Positions 17,707-25,614 of a DNA stretch of 64,000 bases are shown piece by piece. The notes under the pieces were generated by a model. That model ran no database searches. It was not told where the DNA came from and worked only from the letters and a program-made list of their open reading frames with translations. Both the position numbers and the translations under genes were made by a program. The first letter of the stretch is position 1, and every line of letters starts with the position of its first letter. Origin of the DNA: JAHEGP01 sp963751595 (lineage in GTDB: Bacteria > Pseudomonadota > Gammaproteobacteria > Pseudomonadales > JAHEGP01); contig CAVVVC010000004.1 in the NCBI GenBank assembly GCA_963751595.1, forward strand, positions 118,039 to 182,038, in the 5' to 3' direction.

Positions 17707-17970
17707 TCAGGCCATCGCTTTAACTTGCGCGTTCAATCGGCTCTTGTGCCGTGACGCCTTGTTTTTGTGCAAAATGCCCTTGTCGGCCATACGGTCGATA
17801 ACCGGCACAGCCTCGGCATAGGCTTTCTGTGCTGCTGCCTTGTCGCCGCTGGCGGTGGCCGCATTCACTTTCTTGATGTAGGTACGCACCATGGAGCTCA
17901 AGCTCGCATTATGGCGGCGACGAGCTTCTGCCTGGCGTGCGCGCTTTTTTGCCTGGGGTGAGTTTGCCAC
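17707..17970 (-). CDS. rpsT: 30S ribosomal protein S20
   Basis: The product is 87 aa, the normal length. It shows the basic helical S20 sequence (ANSPQAKKRARQAEARRRHN at the N-terminus, HKNKASRHKSRLN near the C-terminus). It binds 16S rRNA early in 30S assembly. The start is GTG; E. coli rpsT uses TTG, where a weak start underlies autoregulation. A good ribosome-binding site (GAGGAAT) precedes it. Confidence 0.97.
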   Translation of the reverse strand: MANSPQAKKRARQAEARRRHNASLSSMVRTYIKKVNAATASGDKAAAQKAYAEAVPVIDRMADKGILHKNKASRHKSRLNAQVKAMA

Positions 17971-18002
17971 GGGTATTCCTCGGTCAATAAATTGGAGGGC
18001 GG

Positions 18003-18031
18003 ATTATTCCGATTTGCTCCCGGCTTGTCAA
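18003..18031 (-). promoter_or_regulatory. Sigma-70 promoter of rpsT
   Basis: On the minus strand, TTGACA (18031-18026) is separated by exactly 17 nt from AATAAT (18008-18003), followed by a GC-rich discriminator (CCGCCC). The latter is typical of promoters under stringent control. It lies about 33 nt upstream of the rpsT start codon. Confidence 0.75.
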
Positions 18032-18222
18032 TATCCCTGGAAGATTCCCTGCAATGACGGCCCAGCGATCCTGCGCCGGGGTCGCGGCGCGAGGGCCGGC
18101 GAGCGCCGAAGGGGCCTTGGCTGCGCTGGAGCAAGCAGCGGCGTCATTTCAGTACGAGATCCATCAATCGGCCACACCAAACCCGGGGCGACGTCGCGAA
18201 TGGGCCTAGTGTCCCGATGCGG

Positions 18223-18597
18223 CTATCCCCACCACCGCTGCCAGGCAATCATGCCCCACACCAGCAGTACCGTCATATTACTGATAAACACCAGCGCAGA
18301 GCCGAGGTCTTTTGCCTGTCCCGAAAGCGGGTGTTGTTCGGGGCTGATCCTGTCGACGATGGACTCGATTGCCGTGTTTATGAGTTCTGCGAACACCACC
18401 ATGATGCAACTGAGCAGTAGCAGCAGGATCTCCACGGTGGTCTGGCCCAGCCAAAAGGCTGCAGGAAAAAGCACCAGGGCCAGCAGCATTTCCTGACGAA
18501 AAGCCTCTTCCTGTTGCCACGCGGCGCGAAAACCCTGAAAGGAGAATACCGTGGCGGCAATTAGCCGCTTTACCCCCCGGTTGCCGGGTTTGCTCAT
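18223..18597 (-). CDS. dgkA: Diacylglycerol kinase
   Basis: The product is 124 aa from ATG 18597; a longer in-frame start at 18666 would add 23 residues. It matches the small integral-membrane DgkA family: an N-terminal amphipathic region (SFQGFRAAW), three transmembrane helices, and the signature AELINTAIESIVDRI with the catalytic Glu and Asn. It phosphorylates diacylglycerol to phosphatidic acid, recycling lipid from membrane-derived oligosaccharide or lipopolysaccharide modification. The shorter start gives the family's usual length of about 120 aa. Confidence 0.92.
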   Translation of the reverse strand: MSKPGNRGVKRLIAATVFSFQGFRAAWQQEEAFRQEMLLALVLFPAAFWLGQTTVEILLLLLSCIMVVFAELINTAIESIVDRISPEQHPLSGQAKDLGSALVFISNMTVLLVWGMIAWQRWWG

Positions 18598-18747
18598 GCA
18601 GGCTTTGTTGCCGGGCTTCTGATCGCGGCCGTTGCCGCCGCCGGCTTGGGTGGGGGAGAAGTTCATAGGCTCAGTTCCGTCAATGCAGTTTGCGTGGGTT
18701 GGATGCGCAGTTTAGCCTGCGGCACTGCCGGGCCGACAGGCATTTGC

Positions 18748-19086
18748 CTATTCTTTTTCGTTGCAGGCTTGCCTCGCCGCTGCGAGTTGCCGCGTGTGGC
18801 AACTGACCCGGGCGGTGTGGCTGACACACCAATCCCGGCGATTGTCCCACGCGGTCAGGCTGCGAATCTGGCCGTTGGAACAGCGCACGGTGTAGATCGA
18901 GTATTGCTTACCCTCGCCGGAGTTGGCATCGCCCTCGAACTGTATTCGGGTTGGTGTCGCCGCGTACCCCGCCGGTGCCCAGGGCAAGAGCAGTGTGGCG
19001 GCCAGCCAGGGTAATGTCGCCCCAACAATCGAAAACCAGGGGCGCGATGGCACCCGGCTGTCCGCAGGGGCGCCGTGCCAGCGCAT
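18748..19086 (-). CDS. Small secreted Cys-containing protein
   Basis: The product is 112 aa, with a signal peptide ending near PAGYAA. The mature part has Cys residues (VRCSNGQ, DWCVSH, RVSCHT, QACNEKE) suited to disulfide bonds. The start at 19086 has a purine-rich site (GGCGGGGGG) and lies 10 nt beyond the stop of the upstream lipoprotein, so the genes are probably co-transcribed. No known family is recognised. Confidence 0.6.
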   Translation of the reverse strand: MRWHGAPADSRVPSRPWFSIVGATLPWLAATLLLPWAPAGYAATPTRIQFEGDANSGEGKQYSIYTVRCSNGQIRSLTAWDNRRDWCVSHTARVSCHTRQLAAARQACNEKE

Positions 19087-19096
19087 TGCCCCCCGC

Positions 19097-19702
19097 CTAG
19101 TCGTTGGCAACGGTCGGGGGAAAGTTTTCGAACATCTTGGTCAGCGCCTTGCGCAGGTCCTGCTCTTTATCCGCCGGGCTGGAGGATTCTTCCAGCCGAC
19201 TGTCGAGGGTGCCACGCCAAACCAGCTTGTTGCTGAGTGCATCGACAACGTCGACCACGATATTGCCCTGGGTGTAGTAGCTGACCGAGGTCTGGGTAGT
19301 GCCCACGCCCCAGGGGCCGTAGCCCCAGCCGTAGTAGCCCCAGCCGTAGTAGCCCCAACCCGGCCCGTAGCCGCCGTACGTGTTGTAGGTGTTGATGGAT
19401 ACCCGATCTTCGGTGATCACCGAATAGTTGACATAGAAATCCGGGTTGTCATCCTGGTACAGGCCCTTGGCGGCCAGGGTCTCGTTGATTACTCGCTTGA
19501 TGCGTGAAGCGAAGATGTCACCGCCCATCACGTCGAGGGCTGCATTTTTACTGACACCATCCGGGTGCCATTGGTAACTGCGATACTGGCTGAAGTCCTG
19601 CTCCAAAGCATAATCGGAGCTGACGTTGATGGTGCTGCAGCCACCCAGGACCAGCGCCAGCGACAGCAGAAGCGGCAATGCCAAAATTGACGGGCTGTTC
19701 AT
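19097..19702 (-). CDS. DUF4136 lipoprotein (paralogue 2)
   Basis: The product is 201 aa with a lipoprotein signal (LVLGGC lipobox). DUF4136 hallmarks follow: DFSQYRSYQW near the N-terminus and LVWRGT near the C-terminus. A low-complexity Gly/Tyr/Trp stretch (repeated GYYGW) sits in the middle. It is paralogous to the next gene upstream, 27 nt away. The function of the family is not established; envelope location is predicted from the lipobox. Confidence 0.85.
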   Translation of the reverse strand: MNSPSILALPLLLSLALVLGGCSTINVSSDYALEQDFSQYRSYQWHPDGVSKNAALDVMGGDIFASRIKRVINETLAAKGLYQDDNPDFYVNYSVITEDRVSINTYNTYGGYGPGWGYYGWGYYGWGYGPWGVGTTQTSVSYYTQGNIVVDVVDALSNKLVWRGTLDSRLEESSSPADKEQDLRKALTKMFENFPPTVAND

Positions 19703-19729
19703 CGTGTCTCTCTCCGGTTTCCCCCTGGC

Positions 19730-20308
19730 TCATTGGGGCGTGGGGGGGAAATTCTCGAGGATTTTGGCGATCAGATCCCGGGTTCCCTGCTCCCTTTTCT
19801 CTGGCTTCTCGTTTTTCGGTACCCGGCCCTCGGCGGTGCCGCGCCACACCAGCGTGGCATCGGGCAGCAGCACATCGACAATCAACTGGCCCTGTTTGTA
19901 ATTGACGACCTGGGTGGTCGTGGTACCCATGCCCCCGTAGCCGTAATAGCCGCGGTAACCGAAACCCGGTGCCATGCCGCCGTAGGTGTTGTAGGTATGG
20001 ATATCCTGCCGGTCCTGGGTCAACACGTCGTAATTGACCTTGAAGTCTACCGGACCGTCGTTTTTCAGGATAAAACCCTTGGCCTGGAGCTGGGCGTCGA
20101 TGTTGTAACGCACGCGCTTGTCGAAGATATCGCCCCCCAGGTAATCCAGTGAACGGGGGTCGCGCAGGGCAGTTTGGTACCAGCTGTAGGTCTTGAATGC
20201 GCTGAAGTCGATTTCAGGTGTGTAGTCAGACTCTACCTTCACCGGACTGGAGCATCCAGCCAGAATCAGCAACCCCAGCAAGGCAGGCAATACACGAGCA
20301 GTGATCAT
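19730..20308 (-). CDS. DUF4136 lipoprotein (paralogue 1)
   Basis: The product is 192 aa, starting at ATG 20308 with GGAGAG four bases before it, in preference to an ATG 12 nt upstream. The lipobox is LILAGC. DUF4136 features are DFSAFKTYSWY, YLGGDIFDKRV and LVWRGTAEG. It is the first gene of a three-gene minus-strand set. The shorter Gly/Tyr stretch (GYRGYYGYGG) is equivalent to the expanded repeat in its paralogue. Confidence 0.85.
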   Translation of the reverse strand: MITARVLPALLGLLILAGCSSPVKVESDYTPEIDFSAFKTYSWYQTALRDPRSLDYLGGDIFDKRVRYNIDAQLQAKGFILKNDGPVDFKVNYDVLTQDRQDIHTYNTYGGMAPGFGYRGYYGYGGMGTTTTQVVNYKQGQLIVDVLLPDATLVWRGTAEGRVPKNEKPEKREQGTRDLIAKILENFPPTPQ

Positions 20309-20502
20309 CAAACTCTCCATTAGTGTTCAGGTTAGCAATATGACAATCATACCCGCTAAGAAGTTGCCGCCCAAACAGTTTACACCTGCCAAAGGTCATC
20401 AAAGGCTTTTTGGCGGGCCCGGGAAGCGCTAAATGGATGACGCGAGAGCTGCTATCGGTTAAGGTTCGCCCCTTGCAGCCACTTTCCCCCCCGACGCAAA
20501 AA

Positions 20503-21663
20503 ATGGACAAATACAGCGACATCCGACCCTACAACGACAGCGAAGTACGGCCGGTTATCGAGCGTTTGCTGGCACACCCGGAATTTCCCGCGGCGATCTG
20601 CAGACTCAAGTTTCCGCGCCTGGCCGGGCCCCTGGGCTGGCTGCTGGAGCCACTGGTGATCAAGTCCCTGCGCTGGCAGCTGCGGAGCGTTGACGATGTC
20701 CGCTCCATGCAGCTGGTCATCAAGCGCTACATGGATGCGATGATCCATCGCACCACCACCGGCTTTACGGTTTCGGGTATCGAGAGACTGTCCTCCGGGC
20801 AGGCGTACCTGTTCATGAGCAACCACCGGGATATTGCCCTGGACCCGGCCTTTATCAACTATTCCCTGTACCGCAACGGCCATGACACTGTGCGCATCGC
20901 GATTGGCGACAATCTGCTGACCAAGGATTATGCCTCGGACCTGATGCGGCTGAACAAGAGCTTTATCGTCAAGCGCTCGGCCCGGGGGGCGCGCCAGGTG
21001 CTGGCGGCGTACCGGGAGTTGTCCGGTTACGTCCGTATGTCGCTGACCGAGGAGCACAAGCCGGTCTGGATTGCCCAGCGCGAGGGCCGGGCCAAGGATG
21101 GTTTCGACGAAACCGAACCCGCCATCATCAAGATGCTGGCGATGAGTCAGAACAAGTCCGAGGAAAGCTTTGCCGACTTTATTCGCATGCTGCGGATTGT
21201 ACCGGTGTCGATATCCTACGAATTCGACCCCCTGGACGAGGCGAAGGCCCTCGAGTTGCACACCCGGGACCAACAGGGCGACTACCAAAAGGGTGAGCAG
21301 GAAGACATTCACAATATTGCACGGGGTATCACCGGCATGAAGGGCGATGTCCACGTGGCCTATGGCACCCCCCTGGAGCACGACTGTGACGACCCCAATG
21401 CGGTGGCCGCCGCCATCGACCGCCAGGTGATTGGCAACTACGTGTTGCACCCCAGTAACTATTTTGCCTACCAGCGGCTGTTCGGCCACTATCCCGAGGG
21501 ACTTTGCGGCGGCTCCCAGCGTCCGTTTGTGGCGGCGGATTATGCCACCGAGGAGGCGACCTTCGATGCCCGCGTTGGGGCCCTACCCCGAGCCCTGCGA
21601 CCCTACGTGCTGAAAATGTATGCCAACTGCATCCTGCGCAAGCAGGAGCTGGGCATGATCTAG
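20503..21663 (+). CDS. Glycerol-phosphate-type acyltransferase
   Basis: The product is 386 aa. It contains an acyltransferase core with MSNHRDIALDPAF (the H-D catalytic region), then RLNKSFIVKRS and QREGRAKDG, corresponding to the usual blocks II-III of the PlsC/PlsB superfamily. The NHRDI-LD variant is found in a subgroup of bacterial 1-acyl-glycerol-3-phosphate acyltransferases. It should act at the inner membrane in phospholipid synthesis. ATG 20503 is preferred over a TTG at 20410, because the upstream residues look non-coding. Neither start has a strong ribosome-binding site. Confidence 0.8.
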   Translation: MDKYSDIRPYNDSEVRPVIERLLAHPEFPAAICRLKFPRLAGPLGWLLEPLVIKSLRWQLRSVDDVRSMQLVIKRYMDAMIHRTTTGFTVSGIERLSSGQAYLFMSNHRDIALDPAFINYSLYRNGHDTVRIAIGDNLLTKDYASDLMRLNKSFIVKRSARGARQVLAAYRELSGYVRMSLTEEHKPVWIAQREGRAKDGFDETEPAIIKMLAMSQNKSEESFADFIRMLRIVPVSISYEFDPLDEAKALELHTRDQQGDYQKGEQEDIHNIARGITGMKGDVHVAYGTPLEHDCDDPNAVAAAIDRQVIGNYVLHPSNYFAYQRLFGHYPEGLCGGSQRPFVAADYATEEATFDARVGALPRALRPYVLKMYANCILRKQELGMI

Positions 21664-21699
21664 ACTTCGGCCTCAACGCCATACGCAGGACAGCCCCCT

Positions 21700-22221
21700 T
21701 TGAACGACGACGATAACTGGCAGCAACAGGCAAGGGTACACTCCCACGGCGGAGGGGCCGTGCAGGCGGTGTGTTACTGCGACAGCACCCGGGAGCTGCG
21801 GGGCATGATCGAACAGTGCTGGGAGGAATTCGCAGCGGGCTTCGATGATGCCGCACTGGCGGATTCAACCCGGGCCTTGCCTTTTGGCAGGAGCACCACC
21901 GGGCTGCGCATCGACATCGACAATGGCCTCGAGGTTTCGCTCAAGCTGTACCCGGTCAGCAATGGAGAGGCCTCTGACGATTCGCCCCTGAGTGCGGCCC
22001 AGGTGCTTTTGCAGCTCCATGACGATGGCGGTGGCAGTCCCGACCCTGTCCACTTGCAGGCGTTACTGGAATGGCTGCTCGAGGACCTGCTGCCCCATGT
22101 CGGTCACGCTGAGCTGGATAGTGTTGCCGAGCGCTTCGCCGGCGGCGAGCGACCGGTATTGCTGACCGATATCACCGGCCAGCTGCTGGAAATGCCCCCG
22201 GGAATGACGGACTCCAGCTAG
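21700..22221 (+). CDS. Hypothetical protein upstream of dinG
   Basis: The product is 173 aa, beginning at TTG 21700; an ATG at 21808 is an alternative. It is acidic with no signal peptide. Recognisable segments are LRIDIDNGLEVSLKLYP and LLEWLLEDLLPHVGHAELDS. I do not recognise a family. Its stop overlaps the GTG start of dinG by one base (TAGTG), implying translational coupling. Confidence 0.55.
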   Translation: MNDDDNWQQQARVHSHGGGAVQAVCYCDSTRELRGMIEQCWEEFAAGFDDAALADSTRALPFGRSTTGLRIDIDNGLEVSLKLYPVSNGEASDDSPLSAAQVLLQLHDDGGGSPDPVHLQALLEWLLEDLLPHVGHAELDSVAERFAGGERPVLLTDITGQLLEMPPGMTDSS

Positions 22222-24338
22222 TGTTGGCAGACAGCGAGAAACAGCAGATTCAGCAGAGCTATCGCGACTGGCTGGCTGCAAAGCAACTCAATCCCCGCCA
22301 TGGCCAGCGCCATATGATCGCGGAGGTGGCCAGGGTGCTGGCCAATGCCCGCTTCGGCAATGCCGACCGCGACCAGTTGATTGCCGCCATCGAGGCCGGC
22401 ACCGGCACGGGCAAGACCCTGGCCTACCTGCTGCCTGCCCTGGTACTGACCCGGTCGCTGGAGCGCAAGCTGGTAATCGCCACGGCGACCGTTGCGCTGC
22501 AGGAACAGCTGATCAACAAGGATTTGCCGGATTTGCTGGCGAACACCGATCTCGACTTCGACTATGTTCTGGTCAAGGGGCGGGGGCGCTATGTCTGTCA
22601 CGCCAAGCTGGTTACCCTGGTCGAGGACTTTGCCGAACCTTCCCTGAGCCTGGGACTGTACCCCGACGAGCAATTGCCGCTGCTCAGTGGCGATGCCCGG
22701 GGTTTGTACGACGCGATGATGCAGGCGCTTGAAACCCGGCAGTGGGACGGTGATCGCGACAGCTGGAGCTCGGTGATCGACAATCGCAACTGGTCGCCGT
22801 TGACCTCTGACCACATGCAATGCACCGGGCGCAAATGCGCCTACGTGAAGCAGTGCGCGTATTTTTCGGCCCGTGATCGCCTGGAGGGAGTTGACGTGAT
22901 CGTCGCCAACCACGACCTGGTCCTGTCGGATCTCGGCCTCGGTGGCGGCGTGATCCTGCCGCCGCCGGAAGAAACCGTGTACATCTTCGACGAGGCCCAT
23001 CAACTGGCGGACAAAGCCCAGCAGCATTTTGGCCATCGCCTGCGCCTCAACGCCACCCTGCGCTGGCTGGAGCAGGTCGAGAAAGGCTTGCCGGCGCTGG
23101 CCAGGGCGGTGGACGCAGACGGCCTCTGCGCCAGTACCCTCCAGCGCCTCGCCCCATTGCTGGCCCAATTGCAGGAACACATGCGCGATGCGCAGTCCCT
23201 GGGGCGTGATCTGGTGGGTGCCGTCAGGCCGGGGGAGCGCGAGGCGCTGCTGCGTTTTCCCATTGGCGATATACCGCCAGCGCTGGCAGAGCAGGCCGAG
23301 GCCATGGGTTTTTGCGCCCAGCGTATGGACCAGCTGATACTCACCCTGACGGCGCGGCTGGATGCGGCCATGAACGGTGAGGTGGAAGCGATTTCCCGGG
23401 ACGACGCGGAACAGTGGTATGGGGCGCTGGGCCAGATGAAGGGTCGCCTGCGGCCGGTGAGTGGCATTGCAGAAGCCTTTGGTCCGGCGGGGGGCGATCC
23501 GGAGCTGCCCTACGCACGCTGGCTCAGTGGCCGGGAGTTTGCTACCGGCCTCGAAGTGGAGATGGCTGCCCTGCCGCTGTTGCCCCGGCGCCTGCTGCAG
23601 GAATTGCTCTGGCAGCGCTGTGCGGCGGCTGTACTGACTTCGGCGAGTATGACCGCGTTGGGCAGCTTCGACCGCTTGCTGCAGGAGACCGGCATTCCCG
23701 CTGACAGTCGCTGCCTACAACTGCCGAGCCCATTCAATCACCGCGAAGCCGCTGAACTGCGGGTGCCGGGCCAGGCCCTCGACCCTGCTGACAAGGAGCG
23801 TTACACCGCGATGCTGATCGAGCAGATCAGCAGCAGCGCGACCCCCGCCGAGGGAACCCTGGTGCTGTTTACCGCGCGCCGGCAGATGCAGTCGGTCTAC
23901 GAGGGTCTCGATGAAGCCATGCAAAGTCTGGTTCTGAACCAGGATGCACTGGGTAAACAGGAAATCATGCGGCGCCATCGGGCGGCGGTGGATGCCGGCA
24001 GGGCCAGCGTCATTTTTGGCCTCGCCAGTTTTGCCGAGGGGATCGATCTGCCCGGCAAATACTGTACCCATGTGGTGATTACGCGCTTGCCGTTCGCGGT
24101 GCCGGACGACCCGGTCGAGGCGACCCTGGCCGAGTGGGTCCGCTCCCGGGGTGGCCAGCCGTTTCGCGATATTGCGTTGCCCGACGCCGCCCGCCGCCTG
24201 ATGCAGGCCACCGGGCGCCTGTTGCGTACCGAGCAGGATCGCGGCAGGATTACGGTGTTGGACCGGCGCTTGCTGAGCAAACACTACGGCCGCGCGCTGC
24301 TGCAGTCGCTGCCGGACTATCGCCTGGTGACCCAATAA
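22221..24338 (+). CDS. dinG: ATP-dependent DNA helicase DinG
   Basis: The product is 705 aa, a superfamily 2 XPD-like helicase. Walker A is AGTGTGKT near residue 60. The Fe-S cluster cysteines appear in GRYVCHAK and CTGRKCAYVKQC. The Walker B/DEAH box is YIFDEAHQL, and motif VI is QATGRLLRTEQDRG. The 5'-3' helicase resolves R-loops and replication-transcription conflicts. The GTG start overlaps the upstream stop. Confidence 0.95.
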   Translation: MLADSEKQQIQQSYRDWLAAKQLNPRHGQRHMIAEVARVLANARFGNADRDQLIAAIEAGTGTGKTLAYLLPALVLTRSLERKLVIATATVALQEQLINKDLPDLLANTDLDFDYVLVKGRGRYVCHAKLVTLVEDFAEPSLSLGLYPDEQLPLLSGDARGLYDAMMQALETRQWDGDRDSWSSVIDNRNWSPLTSDHMQCTGRKCAYVKQCAYFSARDRLEGVDVIVANHDLVLSDLGLGGGVILPPPEETVYIFDEAHQLADKAQQHFGHRLRLNATLRWLEQVEKGLPALARAVDADGLCASTLQRLAPLLAQLQEHMRDAQSLGRDLVGAVRPGEREALLRFPIGDIPPALAEQAEAMGFCAQRMDQLILTLTARLDAAMNGEVEAISRDDAEQWYGALGQMKGRLRPVSGIAEAFGPAGGDPELPYARWLSGREFATGLEVEMAALPLLPRRLLQELLWQRCAAAVLTSASMTALGSFDRLLQETGIPADSRCLQLPSPFNHREAAELRVPGQALDPADKERYTAMLIEQISSSATPAEGTLVLFTARRQMQSVYEGLDEAMQSLVLNQDALGKQEIMRRHRAAVDAGRASVIFGLASFAEGIDLPGKYCTHVVITRLPFAVPDDPVEATLAEWVRSRGGQPFRDIALPDAARRLMQATGRLLRTEQDRGRITVLDRRLLSKHYGRALLQSLPDYRLVTQ

Positions 24339-24445
24339 ATCCAACCGGTCCTGTCCGGCTCTGCGGTGACCGAAATCGATTTCTCCCGCCGTGGGCGGGC
24401 AGCAGCGCTTGAAGCATGGCAACCGGGGCAAAGGCAGGAGGACAG

Positions 24446-24796
24446 GTGGCAGAAATTTATCGGCAACTGACGGCGAGGCTGGAACAGCTGGAGCGCGAAA
24501 TGCTGCGCCTGGAGCTATGGAGCGATGAGCAGCCCTCGCCCCAGGCTCTGGCAAGCCGGCAGCCGTTCTGTATCGATACCCTGACTTTTGTGCAATGGTT
24601 GCAGCACGTCTTCGTGCCCACCTTGCGCAGCGGCATAGAACAGCGCCAACCACTGCCTGAAAAGTGCGCGATTGCGCCCATGGCCGAGATCTATTTTCAG
24701 CAATTGCAAACGCAACAGACAATCGACGTGGTGGTTTTGGTGGAAATGTTGCAGGGGATCGATGCTACCCTGAGTGCCCCCCGGGGGAGCCGGTAG
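24446..24796 (+). CDS. YqcC family protein
   Basis: The product is 116 aa from GTG 24446, chosen because AGGAGG lies four bases before it; an ATG at 24416 has no such site. It aligns with E. coli YqcC (DUF446): QLEREMLRLELW, QPFCIDTLTFVQWLQHVFVP and QPLPEKCAIAPMAEIYF. The family is small, helical and uncharacterised. It is convergent with the FixJ-type regulator. Confidence 0.85.
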   Translation: MAEIYRQLTARLEQLEREMLRLELWSDEQPSPQALASRQPFCIDTLTFVQWLQHVFVPTLRSGIEQRQPLPEKCAIAPMAEIYFQQLQTQQTIDVVVLVEMLQGIDATLSAPRGSR

Positions 24797-24842
24797 CCCC
24801 GGGCTGAACCCGCCGGACGGGTTGAGGACCGCCAGCCGGTGT

Positions 24843-25457
24843 TCAGGCGTCCCTGGTGGCCAATACCATTCGCACCAGGTGGGCGAGGGAGTGGGTGTCC
24901 ATCTTTTCCATCACCCGGGAGCGATGGATTTCGACGGTGCGCTGGCTGATACCCAGGTCGATCGCGATAACCTTGTTGGCGTTGCCATCGATCATCATAT
25001 CCATCACCTCGCGTTCCCGGGGAGTGAGGGTTTCGATGCGCTTGATGATCTGCTGCTTCTCCCGCAGGCTGGCGCGTTGCTGTTGGTCGAGGTTGAGCGC
25101 CTGGTTGATCTTGTCGAGCAGGTCCTGCTCCCGGTAGGGCTTCTGGATGAAATCAACCGCGCCATGTTGCATGGCTTCTACCGCCATTGGCACGTCACCA
25201 TGCCCGGTGACGAAAATGATCGGCAGGATGGAATTGACCTCGTTGAGCTTTTTCTGCAGCTCCATGCCATTCATCCCGGGCATGCGAATATCGAGCACGA
25301 TACAACCCGCCATGTCGTCACTGTAGGCTTCGAGAAACTCGGTGCCCGAGGCAAAGACCTTCGACCCCTGGTCGACCGACTCCAGCAACAACCCGAGCGA
25401 CTCGCGAACGGCTTCATCATCGTCAACAATAAAAACTGTGGGGGCCTGGTCTGCCAT
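24843..25457 (-). CDS. FixJ-family response regulator
   Basis: The product is 204 aa. An N-terminal receiver domain has the acidic pocket VDDDE, phospho-acceptor D56 (IVLDIRMPG) and Lys of IQKPY. A C-terminal LuxR-type helix-turn-helix follows (LTPREREVMDMMIDG, KVIAIDLGISQRTVEIHR). The layout matches FixJ/NodW regulators, which dimerise after phosphorylation and activate transcription. It diverges from two histidine kinase genes, the second with a FixL-like kinase core, which are likely partners. Confidence 0.9.
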   Translation of the reverse strand: MADQAPTVFIVDDDEAVRESLGLLLESVDQGSKVFASGTEFLEAYSDDMAGCIVLDIRMPGMNGMELQKKLNEVNSILPIIFVTGHGDVPMAVEAMQHGAVDFIQKPYREQDLLDKINQALNLDQQQRASLREKQQIIKRIETLTPREREVMDMMIDGNANKVIAIDLGISQRTVEIHRSRVMEKMDTHSLAHLVRMVLATRDA

Positions 25458-25614
25458 TGAGAATCCCTTGCTGATTGGCTGTAAAAAATCAAGCGGTAAC
25501 TATACCGCAATTCAGGGTAATGTCATCATTCGCGAAGCCTGAGGCAGTCCACAGCAATAGTACAGCATGGTAGTATGGCGCCAGTGTTTGGGGGAGAAGC
25601 GATAACGCGTCGCT

